Assembly (NCBI GenBank): GCA_947564765.1
Contig: CANODN010000088.1
Span: forward strand, 1 to 7,806
Direction: 5' to 3'
Origin: an uncultured Roseburia sp.
Lineage (GTDB): Bacteria; Bacillota; Clostridia; Lachnospirales; Lachnospiraceae
DNA: 7,806 nucleotides
Both the position numbers and the translations under genes were made by a program. The notes under the pieces are model-generated. The model ran no database searches, was not told the DNA's origin, and saw nothing but the letters and a program-made list of their open reading frames with translations. Position 1 is the first letter of the stretch; each line of letters opens with the position of its first letter. Positions 1 through 6,314 of the stretch are shown here, piece by piece.

Positions 1-22
1 TTTATCAGTTTAGTGAGGGAAT

Positions 23-232
23 ATGTTGAATAATAATGGCTCAGAATGGCGCAAATGGGATTTTCATGTACATACACCTTATTCTATTCTTAATAATAAT
101 TATGGTTTTGATCCATATACCGATGTAGATAACGAGAATAAGTTTGATGAGTTTGTTCAAAAATTATTTTTATTAGCTCTTAATAGTAATGTTCATGCGA
201 TTGGAATTACCGATTATTTTGTTATAGATGGT
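23..232 (+). pseudogene. 5' fragment of a PHP-domain/ATPase (TrlF-like) gene
   Basis: These 70 codons contain the opening of a PHP (polymerase and histidinol phosphatase) metal-dependent hydrolase domain: the DFHVHTP motif at residues 13-19, then GITDYF at 61-66, which in full-length relatives is followed by more PHP sequence and a large ATPase part. Nothing of the remaining domain or the ATPase follows; the frame passes directly into unrelated surface-protein sequence. GC here is about 29%, against about 50% just downstream, consistent with a horizontally acquired gene. Full-length relatives are many hundreds of residues long, so this piece alone should have no catalytic activity. The family assignment comes from motif recognition without a search. 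Confidence 0.65.
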
Positions 233-2284
233 ATTCCTGACAAATATCAGGCTGTCGTAACCTATCGTGCAGTAAACGGAACCGTTGCAGGAGCAAATGC
301 AAACGGCGAGTACAAAGTTGCTGTGGCATTGAGAGACGAAGCCGGCAGTTATGCGAAAGCTGAGAACGGCGGAAAAGCAGCATTGACGGAATCGCAAATT
401 CCGGAAACAACGCCGAATAAAGGGTTTGGACCGGATGGTACATGGACTCCGGCAGAACCGATTCCGGGAACGGAAATAACCGGAAACATTACATTTGTGA
501 TTACTTATGATCCTAGCTATACTGTAACCTATACAGACGGCGTAGCAGGCGAGGAAATATTTGCGGACCAGGTTACAAGCGGTTTGAAAGAGGGAGATAA
601 TACCCCTGCATTTGTGGGAACGCTGGTACGGGAAGGTTATACCTTTAGCGGCTGGGCGCCTGCAGTTGCAGAAAAAGTAAGCGGTGATGCAGTTTATACG
701 GCGCAGTGGACTAAAATTGAACCGACTTATACTGTGACTTATACAGATGGCGTATTAGATGAAGAAGTATTTGCAGACCAGGTTACAAACGGACTGAAAG
801 CAGGAGATGACACCCCTGCGTTTGTGGGAACGCCAGTGAGGGAAGGCTATACCTTTAACGGCTGGGCGCCTGCAGTTGCAGAAAAGGTCAGCGGCGACGT
901 AGTTTATACGGCGCAGTGGACAAAAGATGAGATTCCGGAGGAACCGACTTATACCGTAACCTATACAGATGGCGTATTAGACGAAGAAGTATTTGCAGAT
1001 CAGATTACAAGCGGACTGAAAGCAGGAGATGACACCCCTGTATTTGTGGGAACTCCGGTACGGGAGGGCTATACCTTTAACGGCTGGGCGCCTGCGGTTG
1101 CAAAAAAAGTAAACGGTGATGCAGTTTATACGGCGCAGTGGACAAAGAACGAGATTCCTCCAGAGGAGCCGGATTATACTGTAATTTACACAGATGGAGT
1201 ACCTGATGAAGAAGTATTTGCAGACCAGGTTACAAACGGACTGAAAGCAGGAGACGACACCCCTGCATTTGTGGGAACGCCAGTGAGAGAAGGCTATACC
1301 TTTAGCGGCTGGGCGCCTGCAGTTGCAGAGAAAGTCAGCGAAGATGCAGTTTACACGGCGCAGTGGACAAAAAATGAGATTCCGGAAGACCCGACCTATA
1401 CCGTAATTTATACAGACGGAGTAGAAGGGGAAGAAGTATTTGCAGACCAGATTATAACCGGTTTGAAGGCAGGAGATGATACTCCTGCATTCGAGGGAAC
1501 GCCAGTGAGGGAAGGCTATACCTTTAGCGGCTGGGCACCTGCAATTGCAGAAAAGGTAAGCGGCAATGTAGTTTATACGGCGCAGTGGACAAAGAACAGC
1601 AATCCTACAGGACCCGTGCGGCCTATAGGACCGACACAGCCGACAACACCAACACAGCCGACACAACCGACGGAACCAAAGCCAACGAAGCCAACGAAAC
1701 CGGCAAAGAAGACACCAACGCAGCCGTCAGCACCGGCACAGGAGGAAACAACACCGGTACCGGAAGAAACAGCGACGCCGACGGCAACGGGACAGAGAGT
1801 TACAACACCAGCATTAGCAGATGCAAATCCTGAAGTAGAGGTGGAAGATGACGTTGTCCCACTTGCACAGACCGTATTAGATGACGCAGATGATGAGGAA
1901 GAAACAGAGGAACCAACAGAGCCTGAAATAGAGGAAATAAAAGATGAGATGGTGCCTCTTGCAGGAGGAGAAAATGGAAGCTGGGCGCTTTTGAATTTTG
2001 CCCTGATGATTTTGGGAGTCTTTGAATCTTTGATGCTTTTGATCGGATATTTTATCAATACCGAGAAGGAATCAGACGAAGAGGAGAAGAAACTGAAGAA
2101 GAAAGGCATTATGCGCCTGCTCAGTATTCCGATTGCCATTGCTGCCGTTGTAGTCTTCTGTCTGACAGAGGATATTACGTTAAAGACAGCTTTCGTAGAC
2201 AAATGGACAATTCTGATGGCAGTTATCGCTGTTGTACAGACTGTAGTAGTAGCTCTTTCCCGTAAAAAGGAAGTAGAGGAATAG
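23..2284 (+). CDS. Chimeric ORF: PHP-domain start fused to a repeat-rich surface protein
   Basis: The frame encodes 753 residues. Residues 1-70 resemble the start of PHP/ATPase (TrlF-like) proteins: GSEWRKWDFHVHTP at 6-19 with the PHP H-x-H at H15/H17, and GITDYF at 61-66. From IPDKYQ (71-76) on it is a Gram-positive surface protein: a beta-rich module (77-165), five ~74-residue repeats (166-524), a Pro/Thr-rich wall-spanning stalk (about 525-590), an acidic stretch with VPLA at 612-615 and 644-647, and three predicted membrane helices (about 654-678, 698-716, 728-747) before a charged end. I see no LPXTG. The start has GAGG at 15-18, which fits the PHP-type N-terminus. There is no signal peptide, so the adhesin-like part should not be exported from this start. 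GC rises from about 29% to about 50% at the junction. Either the assembly is wrong or a real deletion or recombination fused two genes. The surface-protein identity is firm as a type; its ligand is unknown. Confidence 0.8.
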   Translation: MLNNNGSEWRKWDFHVHTPYSILNNNYGFDPYTDVDNENKFDEFVQKLFLLALNSNVHAIGITDYFVIDGIPDKYQAVVTYRAVNGTVAGANANGEYKVAVALRDEAGSYAKAENGGKAALTESQIPETTPNKGFGPDGTWTPAEPIPGTEITGNITFVITYDPSYTVTYTDGVAGEEIFADQVTSGLKEGDNTPAFVGTLVREGYTFSGWAPAVAEKVSGDAVYTAQWTKIEPTYTVTYTDGVLDEEVFADQVTNGLKAGDDTPAFVGTPVREGYTFNGWAPAVAEKVSGDVVYTAQWTKDEIPEEPTYTVTYTDGVLDEEVFADQITSGLKAGDDTPVFVGTPVREGYTFNGWAPAVAKKVNGDAVYTAQWTKNEIPPEEPDYTVIYTDGVPDEEVFADQVTNGLKAGDDTPAFVGTPVREGYTFSGWAPAVAEKVSEDAVYTAQWTKNEIPEDPTYTVIYTDGVEGEEVFADQIITGLKAGDDTPAFEGTPVREGYTFSGWAPAIAEKVSGNVVYTAQWTKNSNPTGPVRPIGPTQPTTPTQPTQPTEPKPTKPTKPAKKTPTQPSAPAQEETTPVPEETATPTATGQRVTTPALADANPEVEVEDDVVPLAQTVLDDADDEEETEEPTEPEIEEIKDEMVPLAGGENGSWALLNFALMILGVFESLMLLIGYFINTEKESDEEEKKLKKKGIMRLLSIPIAIAAVVVFCLTEDITLKTAFVDKWTILMAVIAVVQTVVVALSRKKEVEE
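518..1594 (+). repeat. Five tandem InlB/Flg_new-type surface repeats
   Basis: Five in-frame copies begin at 518, 728, 950, 1175 and 1397, with periods of 70, 74, 75 and 74 codons. Each copy starts YTV(T/I)YTDG, contains an E-x-(I/V)-FADQ segment, a DDTP or DNTP turn, VREGYTFxGWAP, and ends VYTAQW. The REGYTFxGW and YTAQW elements are typical of the Listeria-Bacteroides repeat family (PF09479, InlB B-repeat-like), beta-grasp modules that extend adhesins from the cell surface. Copies are joined by short linkers such as KNEIPEDPT. Copy 1 diverges most (GEEIF, EGDNTP, GTLVREG) and has the shortest linker. Copies 2-5 are also very similar at DNA level, which suggests copying or unequal crossing-over and makes the array prone to collapse in short-read assembly. 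Confidence 0.9.
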
Positions 2285-2292
2285 AAAAAAAT

Positions 2293-2356
2293 AAAAGATC
2301 TCCGTTATTCCGGAATTGGGAATGAAGATCCCAAAGGGGGATAACGGAGTCTTTTT
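2293..2356 (+). terminator. Intrinsic terminator after the surface-protein gene
   Basis: The outer stem CTCCGTTATTCC (2300-2311) pairs with GGGATAACGGAG (2338-2349), one T-G wobble. A nested stem TTGGGA (2316-2321) pairs with TCCCAA (2329-2334), so the structure is compound. A T-rich tract follows at 2350-2356, and the AAAAGA at 2293-2298 can pair with TCTTTT, so it may also work on the opposite strand. It lies 9-70 nt past the stop codon and isolates the surface gene from the nad operon. Confidence 0.9.
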
Positions 2357-2417
2357 ACTATCTATTGCAAAAAGGAAATATAAATAAAAATCAATTTGTT
2401 AGCAGGAAGGAATTATT

Positions 2418-2498
2418 TTGGTATCTAAAATGGGTTGTTTCCTCAAATTTGTCGTATGGGATTCATGTTGGAGCCGGAGATCCAGCATGAATATATAG
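2418..2498 (+). CDS. Possible 26-residue ORF with good ribosome site (uncertain)
   Basis: A TTG start at 2418 lies 7 nt after AGGAAGG (2404-2410) and opens 26 codons ending in TAG at 2496-2498. The peptide is basic and Cys/Trp-containing, with MGCFLKF near its start and WDSCWSRRSS near its end. Its 3' half coincides with the stem-loop at 2461-2492. No convincing promoter was found directly upstream, and it lies between the terminator at 2300-2356 and the nadA promoter. It could equally be a chance frame across a structured intergenic element. I do not recognise a family. Confidence 0.2.
   Translation: MVSKMGCFLKFVVWDSCWSRRSSMNI
2461..2492. repeat. Intergenic stem-loop (11-bp stem, 10-nt loop)
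   Basis: ATTCATGTTGG (2461-2471) pairs with CCAGCATGAAT (2482-2492) across 11 positions with one G-T wobble; the loop is AGCCGGAGAT. No T-run follows on either strand, so it is not an ordinary terminator. It sits about 40 bp upstream of the nadA -35 box. It may be a dispersed intergenic palindrome, an RNA processing element, or part of the small ORF overlapping it. Confidence 0.6.
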
Positions 2499-2525
2499 TT
2501 GTATGGCAATAAAACAAATGTATTT

Positions 2526-2546
2526 ACAGCTGTCTTGTCAGCCTGA
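2526..2546. promoter_or_regulatory. Candidate NiaR operator over the nadA -35 box
   Basis: The segment begins with the 8-bp palindrome ACAGCTGT (2526-2533) and continues through CTTGTCAG to CCTGA, covering the whole -35 hexamer. It resembles my recollection of NiaR (YrxA) sites, built around TGTC-TTGACA-like half sites, but the right half fits less well than the left. Position and the presence of niaR as the last gene of the same operon support repression by steric block. The match is from memory and was not scored. Confidence 0.4.
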
Positions 2547-2563
2547 ACGAATTGTGTTATAAT
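2535..2563 (+). promoter_or_regulatory. Sigma-A-type promoter of the nad operon
   Basis: TTGTCA (2535-2540) and TATAAT (2558-2563) are separated by 17 bp, and a TG at 2555-2556 makes an extended -10. Transcription should start near 2569-2571, leaving a leader of about 75 nt before nadA. It is the best promoter in the window and directs nadA-nadB-nadC-niaR. Confidence 0.85.
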
Positions 2564-2580
2564 GCCATAAATACAAATTT

Positions 2581-2593
2581 TGGCAATATGCCA
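2581..2593 (+). promoter_or_regulatory. Small hairpin in the nadA leader
   Basis: TGGCA (2581-2585), loop ATA, TGCCA (2589-2593) is a perfect 5-bp inverted repeat just downstream of the predicted start of transcription. TGCCA also occurs at 2563-2567 and TGGCA at 2605-2609, so the leader can form alternative pairings. This could be a weak leader structure or a second operator. I see no recognisable riboswitch in the short leader. Confidence 0.3.
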
Positions 2594-2644
2594 GAAGGCA
2601 GATATGGCAAAATAAGTAAGCTGCCGTTTTGCCGGGAGGATGAT

Positions 2645-3562
2645 ATGAATGCAAGCGAAAAGATTTCTAAATTGAAACAAGAAAAAGATGTGGTGATCCT
2701 GGCACATTATTATGTGGACCAGGAAGTGCAGAAGCTGGCGGATTTTGTAGGCGATTCCTATGCACTGGCGAAGAAAGCTGCCGAAACAGAGCAGAAAAAT
2801 ATTCTTTTTGCAGGAGTATCCTTTATGGGAGAAAGTGCAAAGCTTTTAAATCCAAAGAAGCATGTCTACATGCTGGATCAGACAGCAGGCTGTCTTATGG
2901 CAGATATGGTAACGGCAGAGCAGGTGAAACAGGCGAGGGAAAAATACCCGGAGGCTGCAGTTGTCTGTTATGTCAATTCCAGTGCCGAAGTAAAAGCCGA
3001 ATCGGATGTCTGCGTTACTTCTTCCAATGCAGTGCGGGTAGTAAAAAAATTAAAGCAAAAGCAGATTTACTTCATACCGGACCAGCATCTGGCTCATTTT
3101 GTGGCAGAAATGCTTCCGGAGAAAGAATTTATTTATCATGACGGGTATTGTCCGACACACCGGATGATTGATCAGAAGTCTCTGATGGAAGCAAAAGCAA
3201 AGCATCCGAAAGCGTTGGTGCTTTCTCATCCGGAATGCGCAAAAGAGATTTTAGACCTGTCGGATTATGCAGGCAGTACCGCAGAGATCATAAGCTATGC
3301 CGGAGAAAATGCAGCAGAAGAGTACATAATTGCAACAGAAACAGGCGTATTTTATCAGCTGGAAAAAGAAAATCCCGGGAAGAAATTTTATCCGGTAATA
3401 GATTGTCAGGTCTGCCCGGATATGAAAAAAAATACGCTTTCCCGATTGGAATATGCACTGGAGCAGATCGGAAGCGGTGATCTGCCGGAGATCGAACTGG
3501 AGGAGCGAATTATGGAACAGGCAAAGCGTCCGTTGGTACAAATGCTGGAGCTGGCCCGTTAA
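2645..3562 (+). CDS. nadA: Quinolinate synthase NadA
   Basis: This enzyme condenses iminoaspartate with dihydroxyacetone phosphate to quinolinate, the second step of de novo NAD synthesis; it is cytoplasmic and needs a 4Fe-4S cluster. The 305-residue product has the short NadA form. The three expected cluster cysteines are at C83 (TAGCLMAD), C169 (GYCPTH) and C257 (DCQVCPDMK), spaced as in the archaeal/Thermotoga-type enzymes. Other family signatures are ILAHYY at 18-23, GDSYALA at 36-42, FAGVSFMGE at 55-63 and PDQHLA at 145-150. ATG at 2645 is chosen because GGGAGG (2634-2639) lies 5 nt before it; the longer frame starting at 2552 would begin inside the -10 region and add 31 unconserved residues. 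It is first in the operon, 17 nt ahead of nadB, its metabolic partner. The cluster makes the enzyme oxygen-sensitive, which suits an anaerobe. Confidence 0.96.
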   Translation: MNASEKISKLKQEKDVVILAHYYVDQEVQKLADFVGDSYALAKKAAETEQKNILFAGVSFMGESAKLLNPKKHVYMLDQTAGCLMADMVTAEQVKQAREKYPEAAVVCYVNSSAEVKAESDVCVTSSNAVRVVKKLKQKQIYFIPDQHLAHFVAEMLPEKEFIYHDGYCPTHRMIDQKSLMEAKAKHPKALVLSHPECAKEILDLSDYAGSTAEIISYAGENAAEEYIIATETGVFYQLEKENPGKKFYPVIDCQVCPDMKKNTLSRLEYALEQIGSGDLPEIELEERIMEQAKRPLVQMLELAR

Positions 3563-3579
3563 AAGGATAGGGAGACAGA

Positions 3580-4863
3580 ATGAAGACAGATATATTGATC
3601 GTAGGGGCAGGCTGCGCAGGCCTGTACTGTGCGCTTCACCTTCCGGCGGACAGGCAGATTCTGATGATAACCAAGGATGAACTCACTCACAGCGATTCTT
3701 TTCTGGCCCAGGGCGGAATCTGTATGCTGAAAGACGAATCCGACTACGCCAGCTATTATGAGGATACCATGCATGCAGGTCATTATGAAAACAATCCGGA
3801 ATCGGTAGAAATTATGATTCGCTCTTCTAAGGACGCGATTCGGGACCTGATTGGATACGGAGTGGAGTTTCAGCGGGAGGAAGACGGAAGCTTAAGCTTT
3901 ACGAAGGAGGGAGGCCATTCTGCAAAACGGATTTTATTTCATGCGGATATTACAGGAAAAGAGATTACTACAAAGCTGTTAGAGCAGGTAAAAAAACGCC
4001 CGAATATCCGAATTCTGGAATATTGTACCATGGTTGACCTGATATGCCGGGATAATTGCTGTTATGGAGCCGTGGTAAGGGATTCTTCCGGAGAGATCGA
4101 TCGGATTGAGGCAGAAACCACAGTGCTTGCCTGCGGAGGAATCGGCGGAATTTACCGCCATACGACGAATTACCGGCATTTAACCGGGGATGGAGTTGCC
4201 ATTGCACTAAAGCACAAAATTGCAGTGGAGCATGTCAATTATGTACAGATTCATCCCACAACGTTGTATTCCGACAAAGCAGAAGAAAGAAGCTTTTTGA
4301 TTTCCGAATCCGTTCGGGGAGAGGGAGCCGTTCTTTACAATGCCAGGAAAGAGCGGTTTGTGAATGAACTGCTTCCAAGAGATGTATTAACCGAAAAGAT
4401 TTATGAACAAATGAAAAAAGACAAGATGCCGTATGTCTGGCTTTCCATGGAGCATATTCCAAAAGAAGAGCTTTGGAACCATTTTCCCAATATTATAAAG
4501 CGATGCAGAGAACAGGGATATGACGTATTCAAAGAATGTATTCCGGTTGTCCCGGCACAGCATTATTTTATGGGAGGAATCAAAATAAATATGTCCGGCG
4601 AAACCTCCATGCAGCGGCTGTACGCAGTCGGGGAGACAGCCTGCAACGGCGTACACGGCAAAAACCGTCTGGCCAGTAATTCCCTGCTGGAGAGTCTTGT
4701 GTTTGCAAAACGCGCCGCAAAAGACATCGGGGAGCAGAAGCAGAGCACAGAGCGTGTTATAGATGAAGTTGACCTGACACAGTATCAGGACAAAGAAGCA
4801 ATAGAAGCAGCGTATAAACAAACAATATTAAATGAGATTGAGAGGTTAAATAATTATGTATGA
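3580..4863 (+). CDS. nadB: L-aspartate oxidase NadB
   Basis: This FAD enzyme oxidises L-aspartate to iminoaspartate, the substrate of NadA; in anaerobes fumarate is the likely electron acceptor. The FAD-binding GAGCAG is at 9-14. Residues matching the substrate site of the fumarate reductase/aspartate oxidase family are visible: E110 in TKEGGHS, H225 in IHPTT, R267 in LPRDVL, H328 in QHYFMGG and R363 in GKNRLASNSLLE. SESVRGEGA is at 242-250. At 427 residues it is about 110 shorter than the E. coli enzyme and ends soon after the FAD domain, so the C-terminal helical domain is mostly missing. All catalytic residues remain and the end overlaps nadC cleanly, so I read it as a natural short form and not a truncation. 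AGGGAG at 3569-3574 sits 5 nt before the ATG. Distinction from succinate dehydrogenase flavoproteins rests on the nadA/nadC context as well as sequence. Confidence 0.95.
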   Translation: MKTDILIVGAGCAGLYCALHLPADRQILMITKDELTHSDSFLAQGGICMLKDESDYASYYEDTMHAGHYENNPESVEIMIRSSKDAIRDLIGYGVEFQREEDGSLSFTKEGGHSAKRILFHADITGKEITTKLLEQVKKRPNIRILEYCTMVDLICRDNCCYGAVVRDSSGEIDRIEAETTVLACGGIGGIYRHTTNYRHLTGDGVAIALKHKIAVEHVNYVQIHPTTLYSDKAEERSFLISESVRGEGAVLYNARKERFVNELLPRDVLTEKIYEQMKKDKMPYVWLSMEHIPKEELWNHFPNIIKRCREQGYDVFKECIPVVPAQHYFMGGIKINMSGETSMQRLYAVGETACNGVHGKNRLASNSLLESLVFAKRAAKDIGEQKQSTERVIDEVDLTQYQDKEAIEAAYKQTILNEIERLNNYV

Positions 4864-5713
4864 TCCAATAACAATGAAATTAAACGCAGATCCTTATATT
4901 TTAAGTGCATTAAAAGAAGACATTACCAGTGAGGACGTGACAACGAATTCCGTTATGAGAAAGCCCCGCCTCGGTGAAGTGGATTTAATCTGTAAAGAAG
5001 AGGGCGTTATCTGCGGATTAGATGTATTCGCAAGGGTATTCGAGCTGATTGACCGTGAAGTGGAAGTAACCATTTTTGTAAAAGACGGAGATCAGGTAAA
5101 AGCCGGAGAAAAAATGGCCAAGGTCCGGGGGGATATCCGTGCGCTGTTATCCGGAGAGCGTACCGCATTAAATTATCTGCAGCGTATGAGCGGAATTGCA
5201 ACCTACACACGGTCGGTGGCGGCATTGTTAGAAGGAACGGGCATACAGCTTCTGGATACCAGAAAGACAAGCCCGAATAACCGGATTTTTGAAAAATATG
5301 CAGTGCGGATCGGCGGGGGACATAACCACAGATATAACCTGACGGATGGGGTATTGCTCAAGGATAATCATATCGGTGCAGCAGGCGGAGTAAAGGAAGC
5401 CGTTGCCATGGCAAAGGAATATGCGCCCTTTGTACGCAAAATTGAAGTAGAAGTGGAAACTCTTGATATGGTAAAAGAAGCTCTTGAAGCAGGGGCAGAT
5501 ATCATTATGCTGGACAATATGACGCCGGAGGTTATGAAAGAAGCAATTCAGCTGATTGATCATAAAGCAGAAATCGAGATTTCAGGAAATGTAACGAGAG
5601 AAAATATCGAAAAAATCAAAGATCTGGGCGTAGATTATGTTTCCAGCGGCGCATTGACGCATTCCGCACCGATTCTGGACATTTCCCTGAAAAATCTGCA
5701 TCCGGTTTCTTAA
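4856..5713 (+). CDS. nadC: Nicotinate-nucleotide pyrophosphorylase (carboxylating) NadC
   Basis: It converts quinolinate and PRPP to nicotinate mononucleotide, CO2 and pyrophosphate, the third step of the pathway. The 285-residue length is normal. Active-site residues expected from the Salmonella enzyme are present: R102 (GERTALNYLQRMSG), R136 and K137 (LDTRKT), H158 and R159 (HNHRYNL), K169 (LLKDNH), E199 (IEVEVE) and D220 (IMLDN). The N-terminal part (1-110) is the open-faced sandwich domain, the rest the barrel. The loop after DTRKT reads SPNNRIFEKYAV where many NadC proteins have a TPGLR-type sequence. The ATG overlaps the last 8 nt of nadB, a sign of translational coupling; GAGAGG at 4840-4845 is the likely ribosome site. 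Confidence 0.96.
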   Translation: MYDPITMKLNADPYILSALKEDITSEDVTTNSVMRKPRLGEVDLICKEEGVICGLDVFARVFELIDREVEVTIFVKDGDQVKAGEKMAKVRGDIRALLSGERTALNYLQRMSGIATYTRSVAALLEGTGIQLLDTRKTSPNNRIFEKYAVRIGGGHNHRYNLTDGVLLKDNHIGAAGGVKEAVAMAKEYAPFVRKIEVEVETLDMVKEALEAGADIIMLDNMTPEVMKEAIQLIDHKAEIEISGNVTRENIEKIKDLGVDYVSSGALTHSAPILDISLKNLHPVS

Positions 5714-5766
5714 CCTATTTCCCGATGCATGACCGGCACTGTCAAATGAGAGAAAGAAGGAAATGT

Positions 5767-6306
5767 ATGAGTGGAGAAAAACGAAGGGAGAAATTATTAG
5801 AGGTTCTGCGCAATGCGCAAGCTCCGGTTTCCGGAGCGGCGCTGGCGCAAAGCCTTGCCGTCAGCCGGCAGGTGGTCGTACAGGACATTGCACTGCTTCG
5901 GGCGCAAAAGCAGGAAATCATCAGTACCTGCCGCGGATATATGATGAAAAAAGATTCGCCCTGCAGACGAATCTTCAAAGTACATCATTCGGATGAAGAA
6001 ATGGAAGAAGAACTGAATCTGTATGTGGATTTCGGCGGCAGAGTGGAGGATGAATTTGTCTACCACAAAATCTATAATGTGATACGGGTGGAAATGGGGC
6101 TGCGGTCCCGTCTGGATGTCAGGGAATATATGGAAAAGTTAAAAAGCGGCATCTCCAAATCCCTGAAGGATGTTACGGCAGGATATCACTATCATACCGT
6201 AACGGCAGATTCAGAAGAGATTTTAGACAGAATCCAGGATGAGCTGCAGGCAAGAGGGTTTCTGGCTGAGCTTTTGGATTATGAGCCGATTGATTTTTGG
6301 AAATGA
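5767..6306 (+). CDS. niaR: NiaR-type niacin-responsive repressor (HTH + 3H domain)
   Basis: This is a DNA-binding repressor of NAD biosynthesis that uses niacin as co-repressor in characterised relatives (B. subtilis YrxA, T. maritima NiaR). The 179-residue product has an N-terminal winged helix (about 5-60; VSGAALAQSLAVSRQ, then QDIALLRAQ) and a C-terminal 3H domain (about 70-178). Probable metal ligands H74, E82, H141 and H143 (GYHYH) are spaced as the ligands I recall for the Thermotoga protein. The start at 5767 is preferred because AGAAGG (5755-5760) is 6 nt upstream; the frame opens at 5725, and there is also an in-frame ATG at 5746, but neither has a better ribosome site. It follows nadC by 53 nt with no terminator or obvious promoter between, so it is probably the fourth gene of the operon and autoregulated. 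No terminator is seen after it. Confidence 0.93.
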   Translation: MSGEKRREKLLEVLRNAQAPVSGAALAQSLAVSRQVVVQDIALLRAQKQEIISTCRGYMMKKDSPCRRIFKVHHSDEEMEEELNLYVDFGGRVEDEFVYHKIYNVIRVEMGLRSRLDVREYMEKLKSGISKSLKDVTAGYHYHTVTADSEEILDRIQDELQARGFLAELLDYEPIDFWK

Positions 6307-6314
6307 CCGCTATA

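Noticed and set aside
518..1594. Regularly spaced repeats as a CRISPR array
   Set aside because: The unit is about 222 bp, coding and in frame, with no short repeat/unique spacer pattern.
1585..1833. 82-residue plus-strand frame rich in Thr/Asn
   Set aside because: It is the alternate frame of the Pro/Thr-rich repeat stalk, where biased codons remove stops; no ribosome site or family features.
977..2202. Long minus-strand frames of 229 and 209 residues across the surface-protein repeats and stalk
   Set aside because: They are antisense shadows of repetitive coding sequence; their Cys/Arg-rich or Val/Ser-rich compositions only reflect the repeats on the other strand.
2461..2492. Stem-loop as an intrinsic terminator
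   Set aside because: There is no T-run after the stem on either strand, and a complete terminator already lies at 2293-2356.
2552..2644. Upstream ATG start for nadA
   Set aside because: It lies inside the promoter -10 region, before the predicted transcript start, and adds 31 residues not seen in NadA; ATG at 2645 has GGGAGG at ideal spacing.
2570..2644. NAD-type riboswitch in the nadA leader
   Set aside because: The leader is only about 75 nt and shows just a 5-bp hairpin; the NiaR gene already explains control.
2399..2707. 102-residue minus-strand frame over the intergenic region
   Set aside because: It runs antisense through the nad promoter and the start of nadA, with no recognisable domain.
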